Source: Podocnemis expansa
Lineage: Eukaryota > Chordata > Testudines > Podocnemididae
Length of the DNA stretch: 64,000 nt
NCBI GenBank assembly: GCA_007922195.1
Contig: ML682014.1
Location: 1,737,027 to 1,801,026 of the forward strand
Reading direction: 5' to 3'
The translations under genes and the position numbers were made by a program. Below are positions 36,926 to 48,904 of this stretch, one piece after another (within the stretch, counting starts at the first letter, position 1; each line of letters opens with the position of its first letter). The notes below the pieces were generated by a model. The model saw nothing but the letters and a program-made list of their open reading frames with translations. It had not been told where the DNA came from and did not search any database.

Positions 36926-39316
36926 TTTAAAAGAAACCCCAAAACATAAAAAATACAACCACCACAACACCGCCACCACCACAAGAATGGAATGAAAAAA
37001 GCTGTTTGAGGGATGGAAGGAAACACCTTTTTTCAGAAGCAAGAGCAAAAAAGCAAAAGAGTAGGATGAATATGGGCACTGGGGAAGGAGATACAGAAAG
37101 AAAAAAGATACTGGAAGGGCGCTACTTGTTTATAAAACTGTCTGGGGAATACTACTGGGGAGCTAAGGACAGAAATATCTCATTCCTGAAGTTTAAGGTA
37201 TCAGATAATTGCACTGGCCAGCACAGTAGGCAAACTATTGTGGTAAATGGACTCACATCCCATCTTAAAACTGTGCTCTTGCCTTCAACAGTTTTCCCCT
37301 AACTGTGAAAATTTTCTCATCTGTCATTACAGTATTGTATTTTCCCCCAATTTACAGGAAATGCTTGATGACCATTAATCTGGAAATGAATATGGATTAG
37401 AAATAGAAAAAAGGACACATCAAGGAAAATGGACTTTAATAGTCCTATGTGACTGCTCTTATCTAACCCATAGCACTACATGATTGATTTTTATCAGTTT
37501 CCCCAACTGTGTCATTTGGGGACATTTGCCAGGAATGTAATTTTGACAAGTTTTTAAAAATAAAACTTCAATAGTTTGAAATGTATCACATCAGACAAGT
37601 CCAACTGATTAAGCCTATGCAAAGCAAAGAGTTTTTAACCAGTAATTAAAATAATTGGCTACTTGAGGAAAACACTCTCTCTGTTAATTGGTCTCTATAG
37701 ACAAAACATTGAGTCTTAGGGGAAAAACATAGTGATCAGTTATTAATACAAATGGAAATTCTGCACAATTGAAATATGGATTAGAGCATGCCCCAGAAGT
37801 GGTTTGCAGAAGCCAAATTAGACATACTTTTCCCAGACAAGCCCAAAGAACCCAGCTGATTTGAAATATTTATAAAGGATGAGACCCCACTGAGATTACT
37901 TTGTTTTCAAGAACATCCAGTTCATGGTAGCTATGACAATATTACAAACTGTTGCATGACTGATTATCAGATAGTTAATAGAGGATCCACATTAAAAACA
38001 AATAAAGGAACAAGTGCTCTTATACCAACAGAGAAAATCAGGAACAAAAACTTCCCTTTTATTATAAGCACTTAAGAGAAATATTTCCATTAACTGCAGT
38101 GGACACTACACTGCTCCCTGTTAAGGGCATAGAAACACCCAGAAAATCAAGTCCACCATGTTATCGTCTTACACATGATGTCCCAGGCTTGTTGCAATTT
38201 TACTCTCTAGTCACTGGAATTCAAACAAGCTTTTGTGCACAAAATACGTAATTCACAACTGAGGTTTTATCCTGGTAAATTACTTAGATTCAATTTCAGT
38301 GATGCAAGCCAGAAAGCATAAGTATGAAGTACACTAGCCACTGTCCACTGACATTTTAAAGAGAACTAGAATGATTTCTAAACTGAGCCAGGGATGAGTT
38401 ATCCACTGGTACCACTTAAATATTTTACTTGTCTCATTTATGTTTAATTTAATAATTAGCCTTCTTCATACCTAACTTGTTTTTCTCCTAAATGTCTCCT
38501 TCAATTTTCCTTTCTGACATAACTACTAGTAAGCATGGGAGCTCATGGATTACATTTTACAAACTTCTGTAATTGTACCTGTTTCTTTCTCTTATCAAAA
38601 CTTTACCTGTCTGGATTTCTGGCACATCCACATTTACATTTATCTGAACCGGACATCTTTACAGCCAGTGAAACAGAGTAAAAAATAGTGTCAAATGAAT
38701 TTTTGAATCTGAAATTACTGGTTTCCTCCAGGTCCAAAGGGATTGTGCAAAATTTAGCTCTGTTCCTCTGCTTATTTTAGAAGCAATGTGCCAAATGTAT
38801 TTTTAAGAATAGATACCAAAGTAATGAGTTTGTCAGACAGAAAAATAGAGTGATGATTTAACTGATATCCTCAAAACTTAGAAATTAAATAGTCTGCTTC
38901 TGAATTGTATTTTTTGCAATAGTTCGCTAATATGTTTACACTTCAGTTTGTGAATTACAGTATTTGGTTAACTATATAGCTTTAAAATGGATAGAAAAAC
39001 TTAGATCACTACCCTGGCTATGCATAATAGTATAAATACATAGTTCATTCTTTATTTCCCACTGGCTAAAATTAAATTAGGACATGACCTTTATAAATAT
39101 TTCAATTATTTTTTAATAATGCAATGTTTGCTTTTCAATTTCCTGTAGTCACTAAAACATTATTCTAAGTCATAGGACTTTCCTTCTGCCCCATACCTCT
39201 TACCAGCAACTCTTTTCTCTCATCCTTTGCTAAAGATGTAACTGTATCTAGTTTAGTATTTGCTGTAACAGAACCTCATGCTCCCCATGCTTCATCTTCT
39301 TATGGTTTCTGCCATA

Positions 39317-39790
39317 AGAGCAACTTAGACAAACACCTTCAGGGATGATCTAAATAAATACTTAGTTGTCCCATAAGTTCAGGGACCTGGAATAGATACC
39401 CTCTCAAGGTCCCTTTGGTTATGTCTGCACCTAAAAGCTTAGTTCAGACTTGCTTAGTCCAAATTAAGCAGTCTGAAGTTAGTTTGAACTAAACTGCCTT
39501 TTTTTAGTTTGAACTAACCTTTTATTTCAAACTAGCCACGCTTTTTTAAGTTTGAACTAAAAAGTTAGTTTGAACTAAAAAAGAGCAGCTAGTTCAAACT
39601 AGCCGAAGCAGCAAGTTTGAACTAAACAGTTAGTTGGAACTTACTGTTCGAACTAACTAGTTCCAATTAAGCTTTGACTAGTTCAAACTAAAAAAATTTT
39701 TAGTTCGAACTAGCCAAAGGCTAGTGTAGACATGGTTCGGATTAGTCCGGACTGTAGACATAGCCTTTCAGTCCCATGAGCCTATGATGG
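39317..39790 (+). mobile_element. CR1 LINE 3' end, split by a later element
   Basis: The left part (AGACAAACACCTTCAGGGAT, CCTCTCAAGGTCCCTTT) and the right part after 39765 (TTTCAGTCCCATGAGCCTAT) together read as a single CR1 3' end. The TIR element 39417-39765 interrupts it. Confidence 0.7.
39417..39765. mobile_element. Palindrome-rich TIR element, TTTGAACTAA type, inserted in CR1
   Basis: The left end is GGTTATGTCTGCACC and the right end CTGTAGACATAGCC. TTT flanks both sides (39414-39416, 39766-39768). The core is a set of AGTTTGAACTAA palindromes, different from the GTTGACTTAA cores, while the termini are shared. A second end-like copy, CTAGTGTAGACATGG, lies inside the right end (39721-39735). 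Confidence 0.8.
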
Positions 39791-40289
39791 CCAATCACAC
39801 TGGTTGATATAATGTTAGATATGACAGTGAGCAGAGCAGCAGTGACTGCAGGGCTCTGGGAGTCAGGCTGAAGGAGCAGAGAGCCCAGGTGGTGTTCTTG
39901 TCCTTCCTCAGGCCCAGTAAGGGACATATTACCTGACAGAGATAAATGCATGACTGTACAGATGATATTGGCCATGGGATGCTGTTCCGTGAATGAGGAC
40001 TGTTGCTAAGAGATGGGGACCACCTAGTTTAGACAGGGAAAATCACCATTGGACACCAGCTCACCAACTTACTGAGGTTCTATACAAGGTTCAAAGGGAA
40101 CAGGTGACAAAAGTCCACAGATAAGTATTAAAAAGAGGGGCTAGATATTGTGGGGGATATGGAAATTTACAGTAAGGTCATAAGAACAACAAGCAGGAAA
40201 TCTGCTCAATGTCTCAGGTGTCTATGCATAACACAAGGAATACAGGGGATGAAACTGGAAGTGTTAGTAAATTGTGACAATTGGCATCA

Positions 40290-40447
40290 CAGAGACTTTG
40301 CTCACTGGAGATTTTTAAGAGCAGGTTGGACAAACACCTGTCAGGGATGGTCTCGGTTTACCTCCTGTTACCTCAGCACGGGGACTGGCCTTGATCTCAT
40401 AAGGTATGTTCCAGTCCTGCATGTTCTACGATTCACTGGTAAACTGA
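40290..40447 (+). mobile_element. CR1 LINE 3' end fragment
   Basis: TTTAAGAGCAGGTTGGACAA, ACACCTGTCAGGGATGGTCT and GGGACTGGCCTTGATCTCAT followed by a CAGTCCTGCATG...CTACGATTC tail match a CR1 3' end in plus orientation. Confidence 0.75.
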
Positions 40448-41722
40448 GAACTTATTAACTAGGCAACATCTGTAGGAGTGCGATTCTGTCCTGAGTGTCT
40501 TACAGAATTTGCATTTGGGTGGGCAGGAGGGGTGGTGTTGGCTGGTAAGGTAGCTTGAAGCCAGTTTTATGCCCTCCTGATTCTAGGATCTGGAGAGATA
40601 CACAGTGTAACAGCCCTGGAAGCCACCAGTTCAAGGAGCTTTGGATCAAGACTTTATGTGAATGCTAAGTATTAATAGTCTTATGCTGTAATATTCCCAA
40701 AAAATCCAAACGGCTACCCAGACTGAAATAGTTCATGAGTTAGATGGACTAAAGCAAATAGATGCATATATATGCTTGCACACATGGATGCGCGCACACA
40801 CAGTTTTTAATGAAAGGCCACAAAGAGAAGTTGCCATTCAGAACAATTTACATACCAGATTTATTCACTTGTAGACTTAGTAAACATATTATCATCCATT
40901 TACTGTGCTGTTAATATTGAATGAAATTGAAAATGCATTTGTCCATGCAATAAACTGGCTCATATTTTAGGGACATTCCCTGGATAAGAATAGACCAAGA
41001 TGGTCACAACTCAAGTACATGCTTTCAAAACAAAGTATTGCACAAGAACAAGGATTTAAATTGTACAGTCCAGGTTCACTTAACACAATGCCTCATTTAA
41101 GATATTGACAACTACAAAAAAAATCTGCCATTGTTCTTGTTTAATCACCCTAATTCCTTTTTTAATAAAATGAATTCATTTATATTACTTATCTTGGATA
41201 CTTTTCTCTCTCAAGGAGCCTGCTGGGGATTCTGGAGCAGGAACACAAATCCAACTATCTATTAAAACAAGAAAAACAAACACAAGATACTTGACCAGGT
41301 TTAAATTTACAACCCCTTGTGGAAACCAAAAATAATTTAGTGTAATGAAGCACTGCAAATCCCTTGGCTTTTATTGCATTGCTTAAAATGGAAAATAAAA
41401 AACTTGTAGCATGCCCAGTGTATGGGGGCCCTAGGGAAGAAAGAGCATGCCTCAGCACTCGCTAACACCACCTAATGCACGCCACATGTTGGCTGGTAAA
41501 GATGCTGTATGTAGCCTGGCTCAACAGCGCTGGAAATCCTTGGATGGTGAGGCTTTGAAAAGGGAGTGACCTGATTAATGTAAGCCTGAATATCAACTGA
41601 TGCTAAGTATTCTTCTCTCACTTCCACCAGCTTCATACCAGTATAGCATAAATCATAGCCTTCAAATTATTACTGGTTGACACGAAGGCAAGTACGAAGA
41701 GGATGAGACTGACTGCTTATAT

Positions 41723-41837
41723 TAGGGTGACCAGACAGCAAGTGTGAAAAATTGGGATGAGGTGAGAGGTGCCCAAATAAGACAAAGCCCCAAATATCAG
41801 GACTGGCTCTATAAAACTGGGACAGCTGGTCACCCTA
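41723..41837 (+). mobile_element. hAT-type MITE (TAGGGTGACCAGACAGCAAG family), copy 1
   Basis: The ends TAGGGTGACCAGACAGC and GGACAGCTGGTCACCCTA form inverted repeats. The interior CAAGTGTGAAAAATTGGGA and CAAATATCAGGACTGGCTC matches copies at 48490-48617 and, reversed, at 43446-43573. The flanking 8-mers match only in part. Confidence 0.75.
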
Positions 41838-43445
41838 GTCCATACCTGTACCCATGCTGTGTTTAATACAAAGTTTGTATTTATGTACTTACTGTATGTA
41901 ACAGATGTGAAAAAGATGGCAGTTCCCCCCATTTTCACTGTGAAGGAATCTGATAGCTGCTGGATTTAGTCTAGGGGGTTGATGCTCTTTATTTTTTCTT
42001 TCTGCCCTAATCTATCAGTTATTTTGGTCAGGCCCCTGATTGCAAATTATGTATCTTTCTATGCTTGAGTGAAGGTCTGGGAAACGCAAGGCCACTGGAC
42101 AAATAAGCCTAGATCTAGCATCAGATTCTGCCTGGTGCTGTATCATCGGCTGGTATAGGGAGCTGGTCCTTATGGCCTGATTAATGATCAGGCCGAAGTC
42201 CAGTCACTGTAGCCAGGGGAGCGCAAAGACTGCTGTAGGGACCGGTGTGGGTGATTCCACCTTCACTGCTGCCTCACGCCACAGAACAGGCAAAGCATCT
42301 AGGAGTAGGCAAGTCACAGATTATAAACGGAATAGGTGCAGGCGCACCAACTTGGTGTATGTAGGAGACCCCAGAGTGCCTTCTGGACCGGGCACTGCTA
42401 CATTGTTCTCAGAGCCAGGCCAAACTGACAATCAAAGTGTGTTACTAAATGGGAACCAAAAGCAGACTGCAGGAGGAGCTGGCCTTCAAACCACTAAAAC
42501 AAATATTGGGAGGGCTACATCCAAAACAAGTTGATGCTAAGCTTTACAAAGACAATACCTGTCATTCCCTCCACAAAAACAATACTACATGCCAAAAAAG
42601 AATTGCAGCCTTATTCTCCGCAGCCCTGCCAAGGCGGCCAGAGCAGAGTGGTTGAGCAGGGCTACTAAGAGCTGAGCAACATATTCACAGCCACTCAGCT
42701 TTTCTGTGACCATGACCCCTGTTGCTGTGTCTGACTTACTGCTGAGTTGGCTTTGTACAACTTTCTTTGATGCTCAACTAGCAGTCAGACCATTTCAATC
42801 CTTAATTTCCTGGCAGGTATTTACAATGCCTATTGCATCAAGCATTTTCTATTCATGCTAATTAGTCAGTCACATAAGTAAGTCCTACTTCTTCCTGACC
42901 AAGTCTCTTCCACTCCAAAGCCCATTGAGAGTTTTAAAGCAAATCAAACTGGCCATCCAAGGGCGGCTGCTCAGGTGTCTGTACTTTCACTCCCCACTCT
43001 CACTCCACAAATCTTCCTTCCATCCAATCTCTGCTTGTGTGAATGGTCCGAGGACATACAGCAAGCTTGGCTGAAAATGCCGTCAGAACACACTCAGGTT
43101 TATGTGAACACTTCCCCAGTCATCAAACACATGGAGGCCCAGATCCAGCAGCTGATTCAGAGTGGGAATGGAAAAGCAAGAGCCTGCCTGGTCGGCCATT
43201 TTCAGTTTACAATGCTCTTAAGCGGTCATAGCAGAGCAGCAGACATGCCCACCTACTGTCTGTGCCGCTCCACAGCTTGTGCACAGGTAGGGAGCAGAGG
43301 CCAGAGGAGGTTTCACTGGACCAAGGTGCATACACATATTGGGACCCCCCCACACACACACAACTTTCCAAAGACCTACTGCATTGGATGGTGAAAGAAA
43401 AAGGATTTCTTCTCTATGCCCCATTTTCTCCACCAACACATGGTG

Positions 43446-43573
43446 TAGCATGACAAGAGGTCCTGATTTTATAAGGACAGTCCCAATATTTGGGGCTTTT
43501 ATCTTTTATAGGTGCCTGTTACTCCCCACCCCAACCCCATTCAGATTCTTCACCCTTGCTCTCTGGTCTCCCA
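43446..43573 (-). mobile_element. hAT-type MITE, copy 2, reverse orientation
   Basis: GAGGTCCTGATTTTATAAGG, ACAGTCCCAATATTTGGGG and ACCCTTGCTCTCTGGTCTCC are the reverse complement of the 41723 element, with diverged ends. Confidence 0.7.
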
Positions 43574-44208
43574 AACAGAGGGAAAGAATCACCATGACAG
43601 TGCTGCGCTCCGTTAGATAACTCAGTTCTCACTGGCTTCGAGGTGAGTGGCACCCACAATGTGTGAGATCAGAGCTGGGGTCCTTGTTGTTATTACTATC
43701 ATGTAATATTTACATCGAAGTGCCACCTTGGCGCTCCAATCAGAATCTAGTCCTCATGGTGCTGGGGTAGTATGTTTACATATATGAGGACACAGCCACT
43801 GTCCTGAAGCATTTACAATCTACTAATGCAAATGACATGCAAAAGATGTGCTCAGGGGCATGATACAATTTTATATGCATACATACATCTGCATTTTTTT
43901 ACTCTTATACATCAAGTACAGCAAGCCTCATCCTCCTTCAGTCCAAACAACCCAAGCCCACTGAGTTCCATCAGGGAAGGAGAGTTAAGTTCCACTAGTG
44001 TAAATAGTCTCTTTATTTTGAAAAGAAAGTCATGACAGCTGTGGGATGATCCTTACTCTCACTGGAGTCATAATTATAAAGGAGTGTGATTTTCTGCACT
44101 AGCCATATAAGCTTACTTCAGTTAGCTGTTGTGCATTCTGGAGCTGGTTTCGTAGACAGATAGTGAGGGTACTCATAAAATGAAATGAATAAGGATGGAT
44201 GTCCTGAC

Positions 44209-44398
44209 CAGTGGTTAAAGTATAATTTGAGGGGTCCCAGAACCTTCCTAATTTCTGGACCCCCTTTCTGTATTGTCTTCATGCATGTGTGGACCCGATT
44301 TTTCTAGCTTCTGGAAGCTAGGCCCTGGAACTCTGGCCCGTCAGATTTGTGGGCCCCAGAACTGCATTGTGGAGCACTCTGGCTTACTTTAATCCCTG
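44209..44398. mobile_element. Possible hAT-type TIR element
   Basis: CAGTGGTTAAAGTATAA at the left pairs with TTACTTTAATCCCTG at the right. The flanking 8-mers (GTCCTGAC, GTCCCAAT) agree at five positions. It is 190 bp and non-coding. Confidence 0.5.
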
Positions 44399-45352
44399 GT
44401 CCCAATCAGCACAAATCTACAGTGATTTGTAAAAACGTTACTAAAACAGGCGCATTGAAGGAACTGCAGAGGACGCTTAGACGTGTCTTTCTCCCTCGTC
44501 CTGGGATTGTATCGAAGGTAAGATAATTACATCCAGATTTAGAGCATTCTGGGAAACAACAAGCAATGTGTTAGTTGTATGAGAAATAGGTACATTAAAG
44601 ATTGTGAGTTGCTTGGACACTGGTGCAATATCAGACATATAGGTACAGAGGGAAAAATATGAAGTAGAAACACAAGGGCTGATTATCGCTATAGCTCCAT
44701 AATAATAAAAAAACAGTTGACGTGGTTATGCTACCACTTGTTCACAATTACTCACTTAGCCCCACTGCCACCCCCTAGCCATGTCCACGCCTTCCACTGC
44801 CATCTTCTCAGGCACCATCACATCATCATGGCCACTCTCACTTTCACAATCACCACCACTCAACCATAGGCACCCGTTCAGTCACCTTCATTAGTTCCAT
44901 TGCTGCCCCCTTAGCCAGCGACTTGACAGGTATTGTAGCTTTTATCTATTGCCTCGTCAGCAATAGGTACATTTTCCCTATAAGTAGTCCCCAGGTAGCC
45001 AATGGCACTAGTCATGGAGAACAGTACGACTGAGTGCAAATGAGGTTATGAGACACAGCCATTAAACAGAGAAGTGAACATTCATAATGCAAGTCAATGT
45101 CACTTTGCAATAAAAACCCTTCAGAAACACTTGAAATGCAAGTGAAAAATATAATCAATGGTAAAACAAAATCATGGCCACTTTACTCCTTCAAATGAAT
45201 CCAACTGTTCAGTATTTTGCCATTCAGCAGAGCTGGTGGTTTGATAGGGCACTAGCCAAGGTACTGCAGCCTTGGACATGTTACGGAGGAATGCAATAAA
45301 GATAAAATCAATTCCTCTGTCAGGTAGCAATCTGGCTCTTACAGATACTTAC

Positions 45353-47379
45353 CATCTGCTATGGAGCCCCTTCCTTTCCATCTTCTGTAATGGAAGCTCC
45401 TGTGGTATCTGTCCTTAACTGTGCAGGGTGTCCTTCCTTGTGCTGGGTTTCGAAGAGATCTGTACTCTCGAGAATCCCTTGTGGATATTCAGCCAAAGCC
45501 TCTGGCTTTCCTATTCTTATTTTTTCATTTGTGTCTAACTGTTGCAGCATGATTTTCTCCTCTACAGTCTCTGTCCCTCTCTCCTCAGTTCTGTCATTCT
45601 CATCAGTGTGTCTTGCGGTAGCTACCATCTCTTCCACAAGGACTGCTTCCTTCTCTACTAAATCCCTGTGATCGGCCATCTCCTCTGTCACACCTTCTAC
45701 CTCAGGTGCTGTTTCTGCAGCTTCCACTTCATCCCTCAAAGATGTTTGTGTCATCAACTTCTCTTCAGGCAATGTTCTTTCTGATCCCATATTTTTTTTG
45801 GGTATCATCTCCTCTGTCATCACCTTCTGCTCTCTGGAACCTGCCTCCTCCTTTTCCTGGCCCTCATGTCCTGCCTCCTCTGTCTGCACCTCCCAATCCA
45901 ATAATACTTCCTCTGCAGCTTCTGATTTCTCTATCTCCTCCCCTTGTGATGGTGTTTCACTGCCCATTAGTTTCCCATTGCATACTGCCTCCTCTAACAT
46001 TGACTCCTCAGGAGTTGATATTTCTGCCATTTGCCCTCCCTCTGCTGATTCCTCAGCTGCCACTTCTCTCTCCACTGCCATGCATTCAGCCATCTCCATA
46101 TCCTCTACCACTGCCCCCTCAGCTACCACCACCCACTCCATTGCTTCTCCCTCAGCTACTTCTTCTACTGTTACTGTGGCTTTATCTAGTGCCTCTTCAT
46201 TAACAGGTACCTTTTTTTCTGTTAACAACTTATTTTCAGGAGCTGCTACTTGGGGCACCAGCTGCTCTTCTGCTTCCTCTGTCAATTCCTCCTTCTCGGC
46301 CTTCATCAGTTCTTCTCCCACATGTGCTGTTTCCTCAGCCACCAATTCCCCTGTGTGTGTGTCTTCATCTATTACCTCCTCTTCAGTTTCTCGATCTTCT
46401 GCTGCTTCTTCCTCTTCAGGTGCTCCCACGGTGCTCTCCCCATCTTTGTGCACATCTTCAATTGCAATGTCCCTTTTTATTTCCCTGTCCAATGATGTAT
46501 CTTCCCTCAGAGGCAATGATTCCTCTTCTATGGCTTTCTTTTTTGTTTCTCCCTCCTCTGGGTTTGTTTCCATTGCATCCTTCATCTTCTCAGATATTTC
46601 TTCTGCTGCCTCCTCCTCCTCAGGTTCTGCATCACTTAAGGGAGCCTTTCTTGACTCTATGGATTCATCTGCTTCAGTTCCTGCTCCAAGTCTGAGAGCT
46701 GATTCTACTGACTCCTCCAGTACAAATTCTGCCTCTCCCCCAGTTTCCANNNNNNNNNNATCCTCCACAATCGCCTTTCCCTCAGATTCTGCTTCCTCCA
46801 GAGCCTGCTCTGCCGCAGGTGCCACTTCCCCCACTTCCTCATTTCCTGTAGTTTCTGCCACTCCCACAGCCTCCTCTGCCTCAAATGCTACTTCCTCCAC
46901 AGCCACGCTTCCCTCAGACATCTCCTCAACAATCTCATCTCTCTCAGCTGATATTTCCTCTACCTCCTTTCCCTCATGTGCTGCTTTTTCCACTGCCTCC
47001 TCTCCTCTATTTACTTCTTTCTCCAGAGCTACATTTCCCTTGGATCTCTCCTCTGCCTCAAATACCATTTCCTTTCCTATTCTATTCTCTTCCAGATCTT
47101 CTACTATAGCCTTCTCCTCAGATGTTTCTTCTTTTACTGCAACTACATTCTCCACTGTCTGTTCCATCACAGCTGCTGTCTCTTTCTTAGCTAGTAAATC
47201 TAGCTCAAGAATTGTTTCATTGCTTGTCTCTCCAGTGGCAGTAGCTTCTTCCACAGCTACAAACTCTTCCTCCTTCTCAAGTGCCTTTTTTTCATCCACC
47301 ATCTGTCCCTCTTGTACCACTTGTTCTGCTGCCTTCTGCTTTTCAAGTGCTCTTGCTTCTTCTGCCAAAAAAGCTCCAT
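45353..47379 (-). CDS. ERICH3: ERICH3 large Glu-rich exon, with stop codon near its 3' end
   Basis: The acceptor TTGATTATTTCCTCAG is at 47380-47381. The exon encodes about 672 residues of very acidic, repetitive sequence (EE, VEE, AEE units roughly every 10-12 residues, with few aromatic residues), ending with GKEGAP and TAG at 45359-45361. A perfect donor (ATG then GTAAGTAT) follows only 6 nt after the stop, so another, probably non-coding, exon should lie further left. The first two bases join the phase-1 end of the 52745-52879 exon to make Asp. A run of ten N at 46750-46759 interrupts the sequence without breaking the frame. The Glu-rich exon, gene order next to TNNI3K and LRRC53, and the upstream exons identify ERICH3, an acidic protein linked to primary cilia and vesicle biology. 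The region is probably intrinsically disordered. Confidence 0.9.
46750..46759. other. Assembly gap (10 N) inside the ERICH3 Glu-rich exon
   Basis: Ten unknown bases lie in repetitive Glu-rich coding sequence. The reading frame is open and Glu-rich on both sides with this exact length, so either the true gap length differs from 10 by a multiple of three or the size is right. Repeat collapse is a likely cause. Confidence 0.99.
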
Positions 47380-48489
47380 CTGAGGAAATAATCAAAACAT
47401 TAGTTTTACTTTAATAATTATGTTAATTCTAAGACTTTTTTATGAAAGGATTATTAGAGATGTCATCATTCCAAATCACTGAAAGACTATTAGGCAGGGT
47501 TATGTAGGGGGAAACTTTGCCTGCTGCGTCCCATGATGCACCTGGCCAGTGCTGTTACTCTGGCATCAGGCACAAATAATTGAAACAAAAATGATGTTGC
47601 ATGGCACAGAGATGACCTCAGGGTACAAGGGAGAAGTAGCCACAGGCTGGCACCACATTTTAAATATTCAGAAATAGGTGCTAAGTTACTCATGCAAAAT
47701 AAGCATGTACAGGAGACAAAATATACAGCTGTGCTTGCAAAATGGATAATGACTTCTGCACATATGGGGCTTGCTCCTATCCTCTTTGAAGTCAAAGCTT
47801 TCACTGAATTCAGTGATGCAGAATCAAGCCAATTACTGTTTGTGCCAATGCACCTGTGCCTTTTATACCTAATTTAGGATCTGGTCATATTTTTGGGACA
47901 ACTGGCCCTAGATGTCATTGTGGAGAATAAAAGAATCATGCTTTCCAGACACTGCTCTGGTGAGACATGTGAAAAATCCAGATGCCTGCCTTTATTTGTT
48001 TTATTCTACTGTCGCCTTCTTGTATTTCCATCACACCCTTCCACCACAACCTTTTTTAGCCTGGCTGGGCCTAAACATGTGCTCAGGGCACCTCGCTGCA
48101 GCAGCCCATCCCTAAGATGTCTAGCTAAAGACAGTTTAGATTCCCTGGCTGTGTGGGCCACATCCTTGACACAGGAACATGGATGGACTCTTGTCTTCTA
48201 CATTTAGCTGCCCTAGAACCTTCCACTGGCCTGGCTGACCTCCTAATATCAATCTTACATCAAATGGTGTAACAGCACTGATACAATGGGAAGAGGAATT
48301 AGTGAATGAACCCGAATGATATGGTACTTCCTCCTGTCCTGCAAGTGGGACTGAGCTTGAGGGGATAGAGTTTACTGCTGTAAGCAGGTCAATTACATCA
48401 GAAATCAAAGGAGATGTTGAAAGGAGAAGGAGAAAAGGATGGCAGTGGTAGAACAGGTGGAAAAGGGAATGTCATGCTGGCCAAGAAAA

Positions 48490-48617
48490 TAGGGGGACCA
48501 AATAGCAAGTGTGAAAAATTGGGACGCTTTGGTTTCAGGGGAGGGTGGGGGGTATAGTTGTATATATAAGAAAAAGTCCCTTCGATCCCAAAAATATTGG
48601 GACAGCTGGTCACCCTA
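48490..48617 (+). mobile_element. hAT-type MITE (TAGGG...CACCCTA family), copy 3
   Basis: TAGGGGGACCAAATAGCAAG at the left, GGACAGCTGGTCACCCTA at the right, and the same interior as the copy at 41723. Its right end forms part of the target duplication of the next element. Confidence 0.75.
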
Positions 48618-48620
48618 GAC

Positions 48621-48809
48621 CAGTGGTTTTCAAACTTTTTTGCTTGGGACCCAGTTAATAAAAAATCATTTTTTACCTGTGACCCAACAATTACACTGTT
48701 GACCAATGCAGTCCAGTCTTTTGGTGGCAGCAGCAGGGGGCACCATGACCCAGTACCTGTGGGTCTGTGACCCAGTACTGGGTCCCAACCCTATCTTTGA
48801 AATCCACTG
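48621..48809. mobile_element. hAT-type element (CAGTGGTTTTCAAAC) with perfect 8-bp target duplication
   Basis: The ends CAGTGGTTTTCAAAC and CTTTGAAATCCACTG are inverted repeats. CCCTAGAC is present at 48613-48620 and 48810-48817. The duplication includes the terminal CCCTA of the neighbouring MITE, so this element landed at the very end of that one. No coding capacity. Confidence 0.87.
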
Positions 48810-48904
48810 CCCTAGACAGAGCTCAGGGATGGGTGGAGAAAGAGAGAATGAAAAGGTGGTTGAGCTAGAGGATGTACAAAAGAGAAATCTAAATAAAAAT
48901 CAAT

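Larger units (their letters stand above)
34276..45352. other. Region between TNNI3K and the ERICH3 Glu-rich exon
   Basis: It holds CR1 pieces (39317, 40290), the TIR element at 39417, hAT-type MITEs (41723, 43446, 44209) and an AT-rich repeat (36740). The last ERICH3 exon (probably 3' UTR) should lie here on the minus strand but I could not locate it. Confidence 0.6.

Noticed and set aside
45798..47414. A 538-codon Ser-rich open frame on the plus strand
   Set aside because: It is the antisense shadow of the ERICH3 Glu-rich exon: Glu codons read backwards give mostly Ser, Phe and Leu and almost no stops. It has no start context, no splice logic and no recognisable product.
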